Origin: Corella eumyota
Taxonomy: Eukaryota > Chordata > Ascidiacea > Phlebobranchia > Corellidae
Direction: 5' to 3'
Length of the DNA: 64,000 nucleotides
Assembly: GCA_963082875.1 (NCBI GenBank)
Contig: OY720103.1
Coordinates: 4,030,001-4,094,000, forward strand
Below are positions 54,201-64,000 of this stretch, one piece after another. Under the pieces are notes generated by a model. The model saw only the letters and a program-made list of their open reading frames with translations. It did not search any database and was not told the origin of the DNA. A program made the position numbers and the translations under genes. Numbering within the stretch: position 1 is the stretch's first letter; each line of letters opens with the position of its first letter.

Positions 54201-54466
54201 TGGCTTTCCTCAATTACATTCTTCATCTCCGCATGACTACTCAAAAGTAGTTTAATCGGGGCTCCGCAGAGACTTTGGTCCGATAACAGCATTGCTCTTC
54301 TAGCATCTTCATCCGTCGAGAACAGGATGAAAGCTGTGCCATCATTTCCCCCAATGATATGAACCCCGCCGTCGGGGATTCTCAACCCAGTAAAAAAATG
54401 ACGTATATCAATTGTCCCCGCATCCAACTGCAGGTTTTTAAGCCTTATTACTACACCAGTCGACAT
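51260..54466 (-). CDS. rbm12: RNA-binding protein RBM12 (SWAN-like), single exon
   Basis: One uninterrupted frame of 1068 residues (human RBM12 932, also coded in one exon). RRM-type domains: about 5-80 (VVIRLKNLQLDAGTIDIRHF, GLRIPDGGVHIIGG), 135-210 (EMPFDTTEKDVIYFFNGL), 255-330 (VELRGLPSSTAYQDVMGFFS), 640-720 (VSNSFFHVTEKDIRNFFSGL), a divergent one near 730-810, and a C-terminal one at about 990-1065 (LKMSNLSFKVTREDILEFFG). Between the third and fourth lies a Lys/Glu/Arg helix of about 140 residues and then a Pro-rich stretch. A second Pro-rich linker precedes the last RRM. The long charged helix is not one I recall in the human protein. RBM12 is a nuclear RNA-binding protein. An acceptor TTTTACAG sits 21 bases before the ATG. 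Confidence 0.95.
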   Translation of the reverse strand: MSTGVVIRLKNLQLDAGTIDIRHFFTGLRIPDGGVHIIGGNDGTAFILFSTDEDARRAMLLSDQSLCGAPIKLLLSSHAEMKNVIEESQRVYAEMSGLRPPEPPITNLSTRSSAAGYQPKPEHKGPPSHPGGNDVYLEIKEMPFDTTEKDVIYFFNGLNILAIRFIIDEKGRKTGTALIKFKTPIDKFEGLKKDRGYIGKRFVRLNSATERQWLAIGSQNGETFRPNNKRLSTNLSPHDGTPKRSRDFSPLRTDNCVELRGLPSSTAYQDVMGFFSRQTFVQNGLFLEMDGHTCKGRAFVEFKSYLDYREALQKDGDMLLGKQVRVISLSKPNMLDQIRIHKKYIQSKREEEYTREREKKKQKEDHQEHRKRKQREMDEWLRRQHMKEEEDRKRLDMEKRKLAQAIEEKKKQELKEQLEEKLRLEAREKARLEEERKLEQEKARLEELEKQFALKAELKKQIEQEERKKIMEETFPTKFSGAEEMDIEDNESSPVTSPIKTEVTGAKPFPFPPPMFGTSGRIIAPHPAPFSFNSHPATITPPFLTATMPPNLPASLPPILPQGLVLTTATQNLPPTQVNNLPPPLPPPVLPPPPMPPVMTPVKEEHHLPDQKASQIKSEKGKPSSQLTEFVRVSNSFFHVTEKDIRNFFSGLRIREHGVQFILKQGGVRTGYIFVHFVTHEEAKRATAKHSQNLSGRSLTVQMTTLFDMIELVKDKFKLNFFPLLPPGGDYFTAYIRERGLTCIRIGYLPGNSLTRDVVEAMRNPNCTEHNTTVLKSDEGGIAYVEFGSTLKCIEVTNRGPIPILGQLRGVTPLSSSEMIKAIEDHDRKTHTNHRKSPPPKPVPKANGCNHPPIHDKRPFPFHPPPHHPLDMPPGPRADRYSPVMLREPPPMDRSRPPPPFAPPIRTHPADLGPLPPTSSEVLLMFDAHHGLAPPFPPKHPVVFPEDLTRLPRDPMFRGLPPPRGPLPPLPGQRPGFPSRPPPPPINPHFITTLKMSNLSFKVTREDILEFFGFFDPLPDSVRLMYTQGGKLTGDGIVSFPTKGAANAAFNQMRSKHLLQRPIKLYMQ

Positions 54467-57400
54467 GATGATATCATTAAAACAACTCTGTAAAATTAAA
54501 AATAATTCGCTGTGGATGACAGTAGTTTAAACCTAAAAATTTGGCACATTTAAATTTTTTATTACACTTATCTTACAATCAAATATTTATGTTTAACCAA
54601 TGCCAAGATCACACCAAAATATAAATTATAAAACAAATTCTTTGATAATAGCCAAGGCAGTAAATAGTGTAATGAATATATATATATACTAAGAATAATT
54701 TTAAGTTAAACTGGTCACACTTTTTGACCTTTGTCAAGGAACCTAAAATACACGGAGCAATAAGAAAAATCAGTAGGTAAAAATCTTATATTACCATGTT
54801 TAGCAGGACTAAAAAGTTGTTATATTTAGTTAAACCAGGTTTTTAAATATCAAATTTTACTCTTAATGAGGCTTAAAAGCATAATTATTGTACATAAATA
54901 TATATTGCCTTGTTTCAAAAAAATAAAATCAGCAAAATTAAAAAAAAAAACTCTAATTAAAAATGCATAATATACTTATATACAAAGACATACACACACA
55001 CTAATTTCTAATAAACTTTAAGAAACATAAAAATCTACCTGAATTAATATTTATACCTGCTATCCTAACTAAAAAAAAATGTTATTATATGCTAATACAC
55101 CATAATCACTATAATGTTTACCTAATAGAAAAATATTAAAACATATAAAGTACCACTACCATTTAAAAACTATATCTTATACATTCTAAGCTATAAAGTG
55201 ATAACAAGAACAAAAAACAGATCTGAACTTAGATTTGATAATATGTAAATTCAATGTTTATTTGTTTAAACAATGTAATAAAATAAATGATGATATTTTT
55301 GATTATTATAATAACGTTGTCTAAATCTCTTGTTAATAATGATAAGTCGGCCTTCAACATGGATTCCCAATGCTGCCAAGAATAAAATAAGGATTAACTG
55401 GCAATCACTTAGGCTTTAGGTCAAATTCTGTGAATACATTAAATCCTAACTCAAGTTGCCTTATTCATTGTTATTCATTTATGGGTTTTAAGTAAAAATT
55501 AAAAAGTAAATCCATTGCCAATCAGTTTATCACTAGTTTTTTTATAGATTTGTCAGTTTATCCTGTTCGTTAATCAGTCAGTCAGTTAATTTCTAATATA
55601 TATACCTGTCTGCCTTTGTAAGTTGGTCAGTCAGACAAAAAATTTAAAACCAAGAACAATTAAAATTTCAACAGTCACACAATCTGACAATAATTGCAAG
55701 TATAAATTTGTTTAAAAATTAACAATAATGTAAGCATTTTTTGATAAAATAAGCTAATTATAATTAAGTTAAACAATCGGGCACCAACACATGTATTCCA
55801 AGAGTGTTAAGGTTTTTTTATGCTTTTCTTTCTACAACAATTTCGTAAATTTGACGTCGTCGTCTTTGAACAAACTAAGTCCGTACGTTTAAACTTTGGG
55901 GCCAATAGCAAGCCATACCAATATATATAATATATTTATCAAATTTCCATTCCGTAAGTTAATTAAAAACCAGAAAAAAATCGCTTATTCTAACACTTAA
56001 ACTTTATTTAGAAGAATAATAGCGTTTCAGAAACGAGCAGCTACTGTGACTGATTTGAGTTGAGCGAGGAAGCATTTTGATTAATAAAGAAAATATTAAA
56101 TTTAGATTTCTATGATTTCACACAAGATATTTAAAATCTCAATTGTGTAGTGAATAACATATTTTTAAATTTAAAATTTTTATTAAAACAAAATTAAACA
56201 TCTATCAAACCATAGGTTTAAACCCTAAATGCTAATTTGAAAAAATATGATATCGAGAATGAAAAACTTACATTTATCAAATAATTCACCTCACATTTGG
56301 CAATTAAGCATAACTAATACAATTCTCTTTATTTTAAAAAGTTTAAAATTACATTTTGGAAGATTTATTTAGTCAATAGAAAAGTCGCAAGTGTATAAAT
56401 CCTCCACGCTGCGGTTTGAAGTTCAAAATTTCCAACTTTTGCCGCTTTTCCAAGAAAAAGCGTTTATTTTCATTAAGGCCTAAACAAACGAAAGCAACCT
56501 TGCAATTGTCTAGGTAATGTTTACATAAATGAAAAAATCGTCAGTAGTTTGAAAATATAATCCTATATAATCAAATGAAATCAATTTGATGTTTGTAAAA
56601 AAACGTGTTTCGATTTGTAAAGTCTCCTATACACAACATGGGGCTTTAGATTGAAATCTTCAGTAAATAGGAGGTTAATAGACCAAAATAGACCCACATT
56701 TCTTCGAATGTTGTTACAGATAATAAGCATAAAATTGGACTTACAAAAACAATATTATAAAAAAACCTAAATAAATAAGACGCAATTGCAAAATTTCGAA
56801 AAAAGATTGCTTTAAAGTTTGGATTCCACGAATTTCTAAGCTCGTAAAAGCCCTGTAATGTTTATATTAATAACTACATTTTGCAATTGAAGTACACACG
56901 TAAAACATGAAAGATAAATAATCGATAACCCAAATTCAGTGGAAATGTACGCATATCTTGTCAGGGAATTCACGTTTATCGCAAAATCGCTTTCGATGAC
57001 TGACATCTGATAACTTCCATCTTGTTTGCTTGTTTTTCATTTTTTGACACACAATCAAAACAATGTAATTATTGTTCATAGCAAAAGATTTAATAATGAT
57101 GTAATTACTGCGAGAAAGGTCTACATTTGTAGGCAGCAATAGAAAATCACATATATACTAACTAGTCAAGACACCAAAATAAACATAGGTACATAAGATT
57201 ACGATTAAGCCTAAAGGTAAAAATAGCAATACGAGACATAAGTTTGTTTATTTTGACCAAGTACATTACAACATAAAAGCTAATTTTTTTTTAAACTTTA
57301 TCCCTAAATACAATATTATGTTTTTGTTTGCCTAATAAAACAGCAAAATCAATGTACACTTGTCATGTCAAGGCAAAAATGCATGATCTTCAAAATTAGA

Positions 57401-58744
57401 AAAAATTGTTATCTTAACTTTGGTGACGTCATCGGGCCGTCAAATAAACACGAAGATTTTGATAAATCTGACAATATCACGCAACATGCCATGTCTTTTA
57501 CTCGATTATCAAAAACTATTAAGCGTCGTGCCGTAAAAGCAACAAATATACAACAAAATGATTAAATACAGAGTTCAGCAGAATGTTAATGGGAACTTCG
57601 CGACCTTTCTATTGCAGAATTCCAGCTAATAGTATAATCATAGCTAATGAAGTCGTGAAAATGTCCGGCATGAACTTTGCTGTATGACTCAGTGATTTAA
57701 CAACGAAATGTTGCCATTCAGATTTGTAAAATAACCATTTGTTTCAACGTGCAAGTCGAAACTTGACTTGTCGAGCACGAAATATGACACATCGTTGTAA
57801 TAACATAACTTATGTCTACACAACCAAACCTAAAAAAACGATTATTGGATTAAAACACGATGTCTCACACCTGGACTTGATCTGAGTCAGTAAAAATAAA
57901 AGGAAACTATCAACAAAGTAATAAATCACCATTTGCTTAACATATATAACGTGACAAAACAAACATGATCTAAGGCTTAATGAGTTTTCAATTTCCTTGA
58001 ACAAATTTGCCGCAGAAAACACTTAAAAAATGAAACCTTAAAAGTATTGCAATTATACCATGGCCTCTGTAAGAGTTATATTTATCTGGTACACTTACAA
58101 AACAATAATTATTCTGTCAAGACCAATATCAACACCCGCTTATTTGTTTTTACTTGTCAATCAATCATTTTAAAAACTCAATAAAATATTTTATGCACAA
58201 TTGCATTATTTGTAAAAATTACATATCATCAAGAGGTGGGCTGTACCAATATAAGTCCAAAAATATATACGTGCCGTGTAATTTTGAACACTTTTTAAAA
58301 CCGAACCGTTATTTGTGACATTAATCTTTTAATTAATTCTAAATAATACATTTTTGCAATGACACGACAAAATTTTAGATTTTATAAGTAAAATGTCAAT
58401 TTTAAACAAAACGTTTAATTTCCCGGTAAAAAAATAACAAAAAACGGTATACCTAAACTTTAAAATAAAACTCACCATCCAAGTAAAGAAAAAAGATCTG
58501 ACGTAATAAATTTAACGTCGGCATAAACTATATAAAATGATTCAGCACATCATGTAAAGTCAAAGAGACTTTAGCAGTTCAATGTTATCTAGGCTACTGT
58601 TCTTTATTTTAGCCGTATACTAACCATACGGATCAAATTAAAAATGCCTATGTAGTCGCATAGGTTTAGACACAAACTAAAATTCAGTTACTTTTTTTAG
58701 ATTTTGATAGCTTACTAAAAACCTCCTAACATAGATAATTAAAA
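54467..58744. other. 4.3-kb intergenic region between RBM12 and the lipocalin
   Basis: The longest stretch without a gene. The splice acceptor at 54488-54489 implies that the RBM12 leader continues upstream, by a cis 5' UTR intron or by trans-splicing. A CRE-type TGACGTCA occurs at 57424-57431 inside a short plus-strand frame that I do not support as a gene. Near the right end a TATA box precedes the lipocalin. No SINE of either family is obvious here. Confidence 0.45.
58531..58537 (+). promoter_or_regulatory. Likely TATA box of the lipocalin gene
   Basis: TATAAAA about 207 bases before the lipocalin start codon. An acceptor TTTTTTTAG at 58700, 44 bases before the ATG, suggests a short spliced or trans-spliced leader. 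No other core-promoter element was identified. Confidence 0.4.
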
Positions 58745-61298
58745 ATGAATGCTATCTATGTAATTGCGATCCTAAGTATGGTTTCGGTTTGTAGATGCCA
58801 GGTCAACTTGTTTGCTTTGCGACGTACTTGTCCAGAAATCCATGTACTTCAGGAAGTCAACCACACAAAAGTGAATATTTTATTTTGTATCACTATTTAA
58901 AAAAAGTTTAAAAATTTTTTTTTTCGTTTAACCAATTAAGTTTTTTCAATCACGAAATTTCAGATCCTTCCGCTGCTTCTCGGGATATAATTTTTTTTTT
59001 TTTTTAATTTTTTTTTTAAATTTTATTCCGATTTTTCAATTCCTCCTTTTTTAATATAAAGTTGGCGGGGCAGTGGTATGAGATCAGCAGCACGGCAAAT
59101 CCCTGGGAGTTTGGGACCTGTATTCAACTCTATCATAACGACATTCGGCCAGGTCTTTTAGCAATGCATTGGGAGCAGATCATTGAAGTTGAAGACACGG
59201 CATCTTCAGGAGATTTGTAAATAAAACATATACATTTTTTTATAACAAGAATTGCTCCGTAGCCATAGAGCAACTTATTTTACTCTGGCTCGAACTTGAG
59301 TTGAGTTATACGTTGTAGGATAATATTGACCGGGTGTAGTATTAAAACCATTTTTAACCTGCTGACTGGTTTCGGGCACGGTAAAAGTTTTGCCGTTTGT
59401 ATAGCAATACATTTAAAGTCAAAGTATTGTTGTTTGAATCGCCTACCATTGTACCTAGATCCCGGGTGTCTATTTTCTATAAGCAAAGCTAAGTCTACTT
59501 GTTTTAAAAAAAATTTTTTTTTCAGTGACAACGTAGCGATTCCGAGACCGCTTCGCAAAATTAAAATATACAACGACGCTGAAAGTATTGGGCAGTATAA
59601 TGTGAATGATGCGGGAAATATCTCAGTTTTATTTACCAGACCACGTAAGTGAATTACAAGCCGCCTTTATAATTTTTTTTATATTTAATTAACATCTTGT
59701 GGAAAGGTCGACTTCACGACCTTAACATAGAGTAACATCACTTACCCCGACCCAGTTTTAAATTGCTTAGGGCGGTTTGGAACATTATAGATTATAATTG
59801 CCCGATAATTTAAATGCTGACTGAATTTTGGCTAAGCAAAAGTTCATACCGTTTATAGCGCCATACTCTAATGCGCTAGAGCTTTTAAAACAGTGAGGAT
59901 TAAACCCAGGATCTTGTGTAGTAAAGCCAAGTGTTCTGACCACTACACCATTCCACCGAAAAAAAAAATTCTACATTTCATGCTGTAGAGCCTTTTTATA
60001 AGCCGCTATAAACAGCTGGAATTTGTGTTAAATCAGTTATCGATCAGCGGGAGAATTATTAGGGAAATATTATCAATAATATCCAAAACCTACGAAATGA
60101 ACCTAAATTAGGTCGTGCTATTTAGTGGCTATATGTTTAGGCCATGAAGTCAGCTCTCTCACATCAAGAATAAATATATATAAACACCAATACAAGTCTA
60201 GCTGCTTGACTCATCTTTATGTTTGTTTTAATGTTTTGATGTCACAACATTAAGAGGGTTATTACTCATATAGTGTCTGGGGGTCAACAGGCATTTGACT
60301 GTTCAATAAACCACTGACATTCACGAAGAATGTTTTGTTAAAAATAACACAAATTTGACATTATCTAAACTACCACAATTTTCGTAGAATTCGAAATAAT
60401 GGCGGTATACGTACGTATGCAAAAAATTCCCCGCCATTAGTTTGATATAATCCTAAGATTATTTTAAAAATAGATCGGGTTATCAGCTTTTCTATACTAC
60501 AAATTTAGTATTGTATTTTCAAATTAAACAAAATATGTGCAATATATTACGATAAAAATTGTTTTGTTTAGAAATTTCGTTTCCACTTCCTTTCTGGATT
60601 TACAAAACCGATTACGATAGCTACTACGTCGCATATTCCTGTAGTCCTTACTATCCAACTGATCCAAATAGCTTAAGTAAGTCAACTCAACCAACATTAC
60701 GTAAATCATTCGCTTATTTGGCGTCAATTGTATGAGTGATCTTTTCTTGTTAATCTGCTGTAGTTGTGGTCGTTGTTAACTCTTTAAAGGCTGATGCCAA
60801 CATCTACGAAAAAACAGCTTGTTTTTAAATTTAGTTCCACCAGGGCTTCTTCAAGCAGAAGTCGCTTGGATAATGTCAAGGACAAGATTTTTAGATACTG
60901 CAAAAATCCAAGAGATCCGGGTATAAATAATTTAAAACTAGTTGTATAAAGCACTTAAAACGGGCAACTTTATTCCTATTTCCTGTGCTTTCACGTAGCA
61001 GCGTCCTTGAGAAAGGCGTTTGCTTTTGCAAAGCTTCAAATTTAATTGGCTAAGACACTGGCTAACATTAGAAATTAACAACTGAAGTATTAATTGTTAC
61101 TCTATGCTAAGTTTCAGAAATCTATATTCTCCCGTCCAATTATTCCTTATATTAACAGAACATTTTTCATATTGGCTTTAAATGTTACAGGATGAGCTTT
61201 TTAAAATGGACATCCGCACCCAACGAATGCGAACAATTAACCACGATAACTGCGATGAGTTATATAGAGATGGAAAGGGCCAGACCAACCCAAAATAA
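58745..61298 (+). CDS. Secreted lipocalin, apolipoprotein D-like
   Basis: Six exons: 58745-58870, 59062-59216, 59526-59644, 60572-60676, 60835-60920 and 61191-61298. Sum 699 bases, 232 residues. A signal peptide covers residues 1 to about 18 (MNAIYVIAILSMVSVCRC). The lipocalin signature GQWYEI is at 45-50 and is followed by FGTC. Later strands include FWIYKTDYDSYYVAYSC, matching the YWILATDYENYALVYSC block of ApoD. A C-terminal helix (GLLQAEVAWIMSRTRFLDTAKIQEI) and a final NC complete the fold. Cysteines at 29 and 62, in YSC and in the C terminus correspond to the two ApoD disulfides. The expected role is binding a small hydrophobic ligand outside the cell; the ligand is unknown. An AATAAA lies at 61500-61505. 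Intron 3 carries two opposed SINE copies. Confidence 0.92.
59697..59957 (-). repeat. Family-A SINE, moderately degraded
   Basis: Reversed copy running from TGTGGAAAGGTCGACTTCACG through ACCCCGACCCAGT and CCGTTTATAGCGCC to the head complement CCACTACACCATTCCACC. It lies in lipocalin intron 3. Confidence 0.75.
59976..60185 (+). repeat. Head-less family-A SINE, opposed to its neighbour
   Basis: Starts at CATGCTGTAGAGCC, inside the family-A sequence just past the tRNA-like head, and continues to the end CTCACATCAAGAATAAATATATA. It is heavily substituted. With the copy at 59697-59957 it forms an inverted pair. Confidence 0.6.
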
Positions 61299-61665
61299 CA
61301 TAACACGATTCAAAAAAATGCAAATATTCTGAACTACAAAACCTTTTTTAAATCCCTGAAAGCACCATTTTTACTTTTTGCTTTAAATTAACTGCATCTT
61401 TTGAATTGCTTGCATTTATATTGAAAGTATATTTGGCATTTGGATTTTTATGTTTTATAAGCTTTTTACATTTATTTGTTCAACTGCAAACCATTACTAA
61501 ATAAACGCAGTATAAATAATTGTTATTAGTCCCAAATTAGTATGTATTATTATAAATTAAGAAACAATAATTGCCGAAGCATATAGGTAAAATTATTTAG
61601 GCAAGAGGCCTGAACTTTAAAATTTGATACACAAAAACCATAATTAATGTTATTTACTTGAAAAA
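61299..61665. other. Convergent 3' region, lipocalin / LRR gene
   Basis: About 370 bases of AT-rich sequence holding the lipocalin 3' UTR with AATAAA at 61500-61505, and the 3' UTR of the minus-strand LRR gene. Nothing else is seen. Confidence 0.5.
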
Positions 61666-63800
61666 TTATATAAAAATATTAGTAATTATTACTAACCCAA
61701 GAAATATAGTTTTTGAAGTTGCAATGTTATTTGAATTAGACGTTGCAGTGGCTCTTGGAGAAACTGTTGTTTTTGAATATGTTGTTTGAACAAGAGCAGT
61801 TGTTGTTTTTGAATATGTTGTTTGAACAAGAGCAGTTGTTGTTGAATATTCGGAAGGGCAAATCTCGAAGGATGTCAAGGTTTCTAGGTTACTTCCTTTA
61901 TAAAGAAAAGTTAGTATAAAAACTGGGATAACTGTCTAAGCAATACTTTGTTTATAGACATTGTGTAGCTATATATACAGACTTAAACTTATTTTCTCCA
62001 TTTGGTAAATTCAAACCTTAAAACTTACCCTTAACATGCATAGGCTCATTACATTCAATCGAAAAAGAATGAGCAGTATAAGATTTTGAATTATTAACAA
62101 CCCATTCTTTATAAGGCACAGCATCACAATAACATTGCCAAGGATTGCCATCCAACAAAACACGTTCAAGAACTTGCGAATCGAAATCATTTAACCAGGA
62201 CGAGTATGGAGTTTTCAGGTTGTTAAAGGAAATGTCCAAAATTTCAACTTTTGTTAAACCCTTGAATGCGTCAGGATGAATTGTACTCAAATAGCCTTGA
62301 GATAGATAGATTGAAGTTAAGTTGGATAACAGTTGAAACGCAGACTCCGATATCTGTAATTAAATTAACTTTAGAGCTCTTTAAAACACTAACTACTATT
62401 TTAAACTTAAAATATGCCATTAAAGAAAATATAACCTATTTATCTATTGAAGAATATAAAAAAAGTATGTATACGTTTGTTAATCGTGTAGCAAAACGCA
62501 TTGTAAAAACTTGAACATTTTCATGTTTTAAAAACGAGTCTTCATTTAAGATTAGAATTGGATTTTCGTCTAGATTTAGTGAATACAAATTTGGCAAATC
62601 TTCTAGTATTTGTCGCGGGAACGTTTCGAATCCACAATCAACCATCGACAACGATCGGACAGAAGAAATTCGACCAAGAAACGAATTTTCATTTATTTTA
62701 GTGATTGCATTTTTGGAGAGATCAAACGAATGTAACTGAGGAAGTATTTTCTGACCAGATTTTCCATTAGCAATGTTGGTTATTAGATTTCCATTTAAAA
62801 ATAATGTCTCAAGATATGTTAAATTTGTGAAAGAACTCTCAGGAATAAATGTTAGAAAATTATTAGAGAGATCTAAGGTCGTAATCAGATAAGCATTGTC
62901 AAACGCGCTATCAGAGATGTTTGTAATTCTATTTCCGGCTAATCTCAAGGTTCTGAGATTTGGCAAATCATAAAACCCATCCGCTGAAAGTAAGTCAATT
63001 GCTCCACCTTCAATATTAAGATAAGTCAGAGACTGGGATTTCAAAAAATTTGAAGATATTCCGTTAAAGTAATAATTTTCACTTATATCAAATGTGGATA
63101 GGCGTGTCAAATTTACAAACAGATTTTTTGGAACAGATATAAGGTTGTTGCTTGTCATATACACGCTGTTAAGATTAATTAACGGTTGAAAGGCGAACAG
63201 GTCCACTTCACGAATATAGTTATTTTTTAAAGCAAGGCTTTCCAAACTTTCAAGGCCTACAAACGAGTCGTTAGATAGCGCTTGTAAGCCACAGCTTGAT
63301 AAATCTAAGGCGCGAAGATTTGTCAAACTAAGAAATATTTCTGAACCAATATTAGTAAGATAATTTGCATCTAATCGTAGTTGTTCCAAATTTACTAGCT
63401 TAGAAAACCAGTGATTTGATAAGGAGTTCAAGGCATTGTTGTGTAAATCCAACTCAGTAAGTTCCGTTAGTTTATTAAAAGCACCATCCTATAAAAAACA
63501 TAATTTAAACAAAACTTCATTTTAAGAAAACCTTAAATGGCACAAAACTAGATGATTAAGGTACAATAACATTTTTATTAAAGAATTGTTTTTGCTTATA
63601 AACTGACCTCTATTGTAGATATGGAGTTATCAGCCATATAAAGAACATGAATTTCCTTGGTGCCATCAAAAGTGCTGTTGCCAATATGTTTAATGTAATT
63701 ACTATCCAGTTTCAGTAATTGTACTGTGGAAGGCAGACCAATAGGAACTTGATCAATTTCGCTATAACTACAATCAACCGTGGTTATAACTTTGCCATCT
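61666..63800 (-). CDS. Leucine-rich-repeat surface protein (5' partial)
   Basis: Four exons are visible: 63800-63608, 63488-62511, 62353-62029 and 61895-61666. The first begins with one base of a split codon, so the gene continues beyond the window; 575 residues plus one split codon are seen. The chain is LRRs of about 24 residues (LxxLxLxxNxL), more than a dozen, after a Cys-containing segment (TVDCSYSEIDQVP) that looks like an LRR N-terminal cap. A C-terminal cap follows (NPWQCYCDA, WVVNNSK, FSIEC). Then comes a Thr/Ser-rich stalk with a perfect 12-residue duplication. The final hydrophobic tail (TIFLGLVIITNIFI) ends the protein with no cytoplasmic basic residues, which suggests a GPI anchor. 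It is probably an extracellular adhesion or recognition protein. I cannot name a specific orthologue. Confidence 0.85.
61766..61837 (-). repeat. Perfect 36-bp tandem duplication in LRR stalk
   Basis: Two identical 36-base units, 61766-61801 and 61802-61837, encode the stalk residues TTALVQTTYSKT twice. Complete identity including third positions points to a recent duplication, and copy number may vary between individuals. Confidence 0.9.
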
Positions 63801-64000
63801 CTAAAATAAAAAATATATAGTTACACCAAAGTTTAGTAATTGAAGTGTGAAAACACAAATGTATATATTAATTTATAGGTTATAAAAATTCTAATTGGCT
63901 CAACAATGTGATAAAACATATACCTAACTGATTAAGTTACATGTGATATCATTATTATGTTTACCTACTCTACATGAACCACAAACATTTTTAGACACAT

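Noticed and set aside
57365-57565. Plus-strand frame of 66 codons in the RBM12-lipocalin gap
   Set aside because: No recognisable motif, domain or promoter. Length is within chance for this region.
63960-64000. Possible further upstream LRR exon at the window end
   Set aside because: The candidate donor gives a phase with an in-frame stop when joined to the exon at 63800, so I could not support it.

Overview
The window looks like a piece of animal nuclear genome, most likely from a tunicate of the Ciona type. It is AT-rich and compact. Most genes have many short introns of roughly 60 to 400 bp, and gene spacing is tight. The proteins are typical of deuterostomes (CIBAR1/FAM92, UMAD1, CCDC172, TELO2, FIGNL1, RBM12, WDR38). 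Many start codons sit 10 to 70 bases behind a lone 3' splice acceptor, as expected where spliced-leader trans-splicing is common. The species assignment is inference; the gene calls rest on reading conserved residues and on exon phases that sum to whole reading frames.

Layout. 1.2-3.9 kb (+): a Ser/Pro-rich protein of unknown function, 5' end not found. 4.4-12.5 kb (-): WDR38-like WD40 protein, RRS1 and PPP2R3C in tandem. 12.9-13.7 kb (+): UMAD1-like protein, head to head with PPP2R3C. 13.9-24.0 kb (-): CCDC172, TELO2 and FIGNL1, spaced closely enough to be a candidate operon. 25.0-33.4 kb (-): a complete ABCB (P-glycoprotein-type) transporter in 26 coding exons. 34.1-35.3 kb (-): RPF1. 36.0-37.7 kb (+): a GAL3ST-type sulfotransferase. 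38.8-46.2 kb (-): phosphoenolpyruvate carboxykinase with two possible first exons. 47.3-50.1 kb (+): CIBAR1. 51.3-54.5 kb (-): single-exon RBM12. 58.7-61.3 kb (+): a secreted apolipoprotein D-like lipocalin. 61.7-63.8 kb (-): the 3' part of a leucine-rich-repeat surface protein that runs off the window.

Repeats are mainly two tRNA-derived SINE families, mostly in introns, plus one 472-bp MITE with hAT-like ends in a PCK intron. I saw no rRNA, no convincing functional tRNA gene, no CRISPR array and no virus-like element.

There is no obvious undescribed system. The points most worth a second look are a PCK internal promoter with a TATA box, an E-box and four perfect cAMP-response elements next to an alternative first exon; the possible CCDC172-TELO2-FIGNL1 operon; repeated lone splice acceptors before start codons; a GC-AG intron in TELO2; exon-copy duplications inside introns of PPP2R3C and of the first gene; and the MITE.
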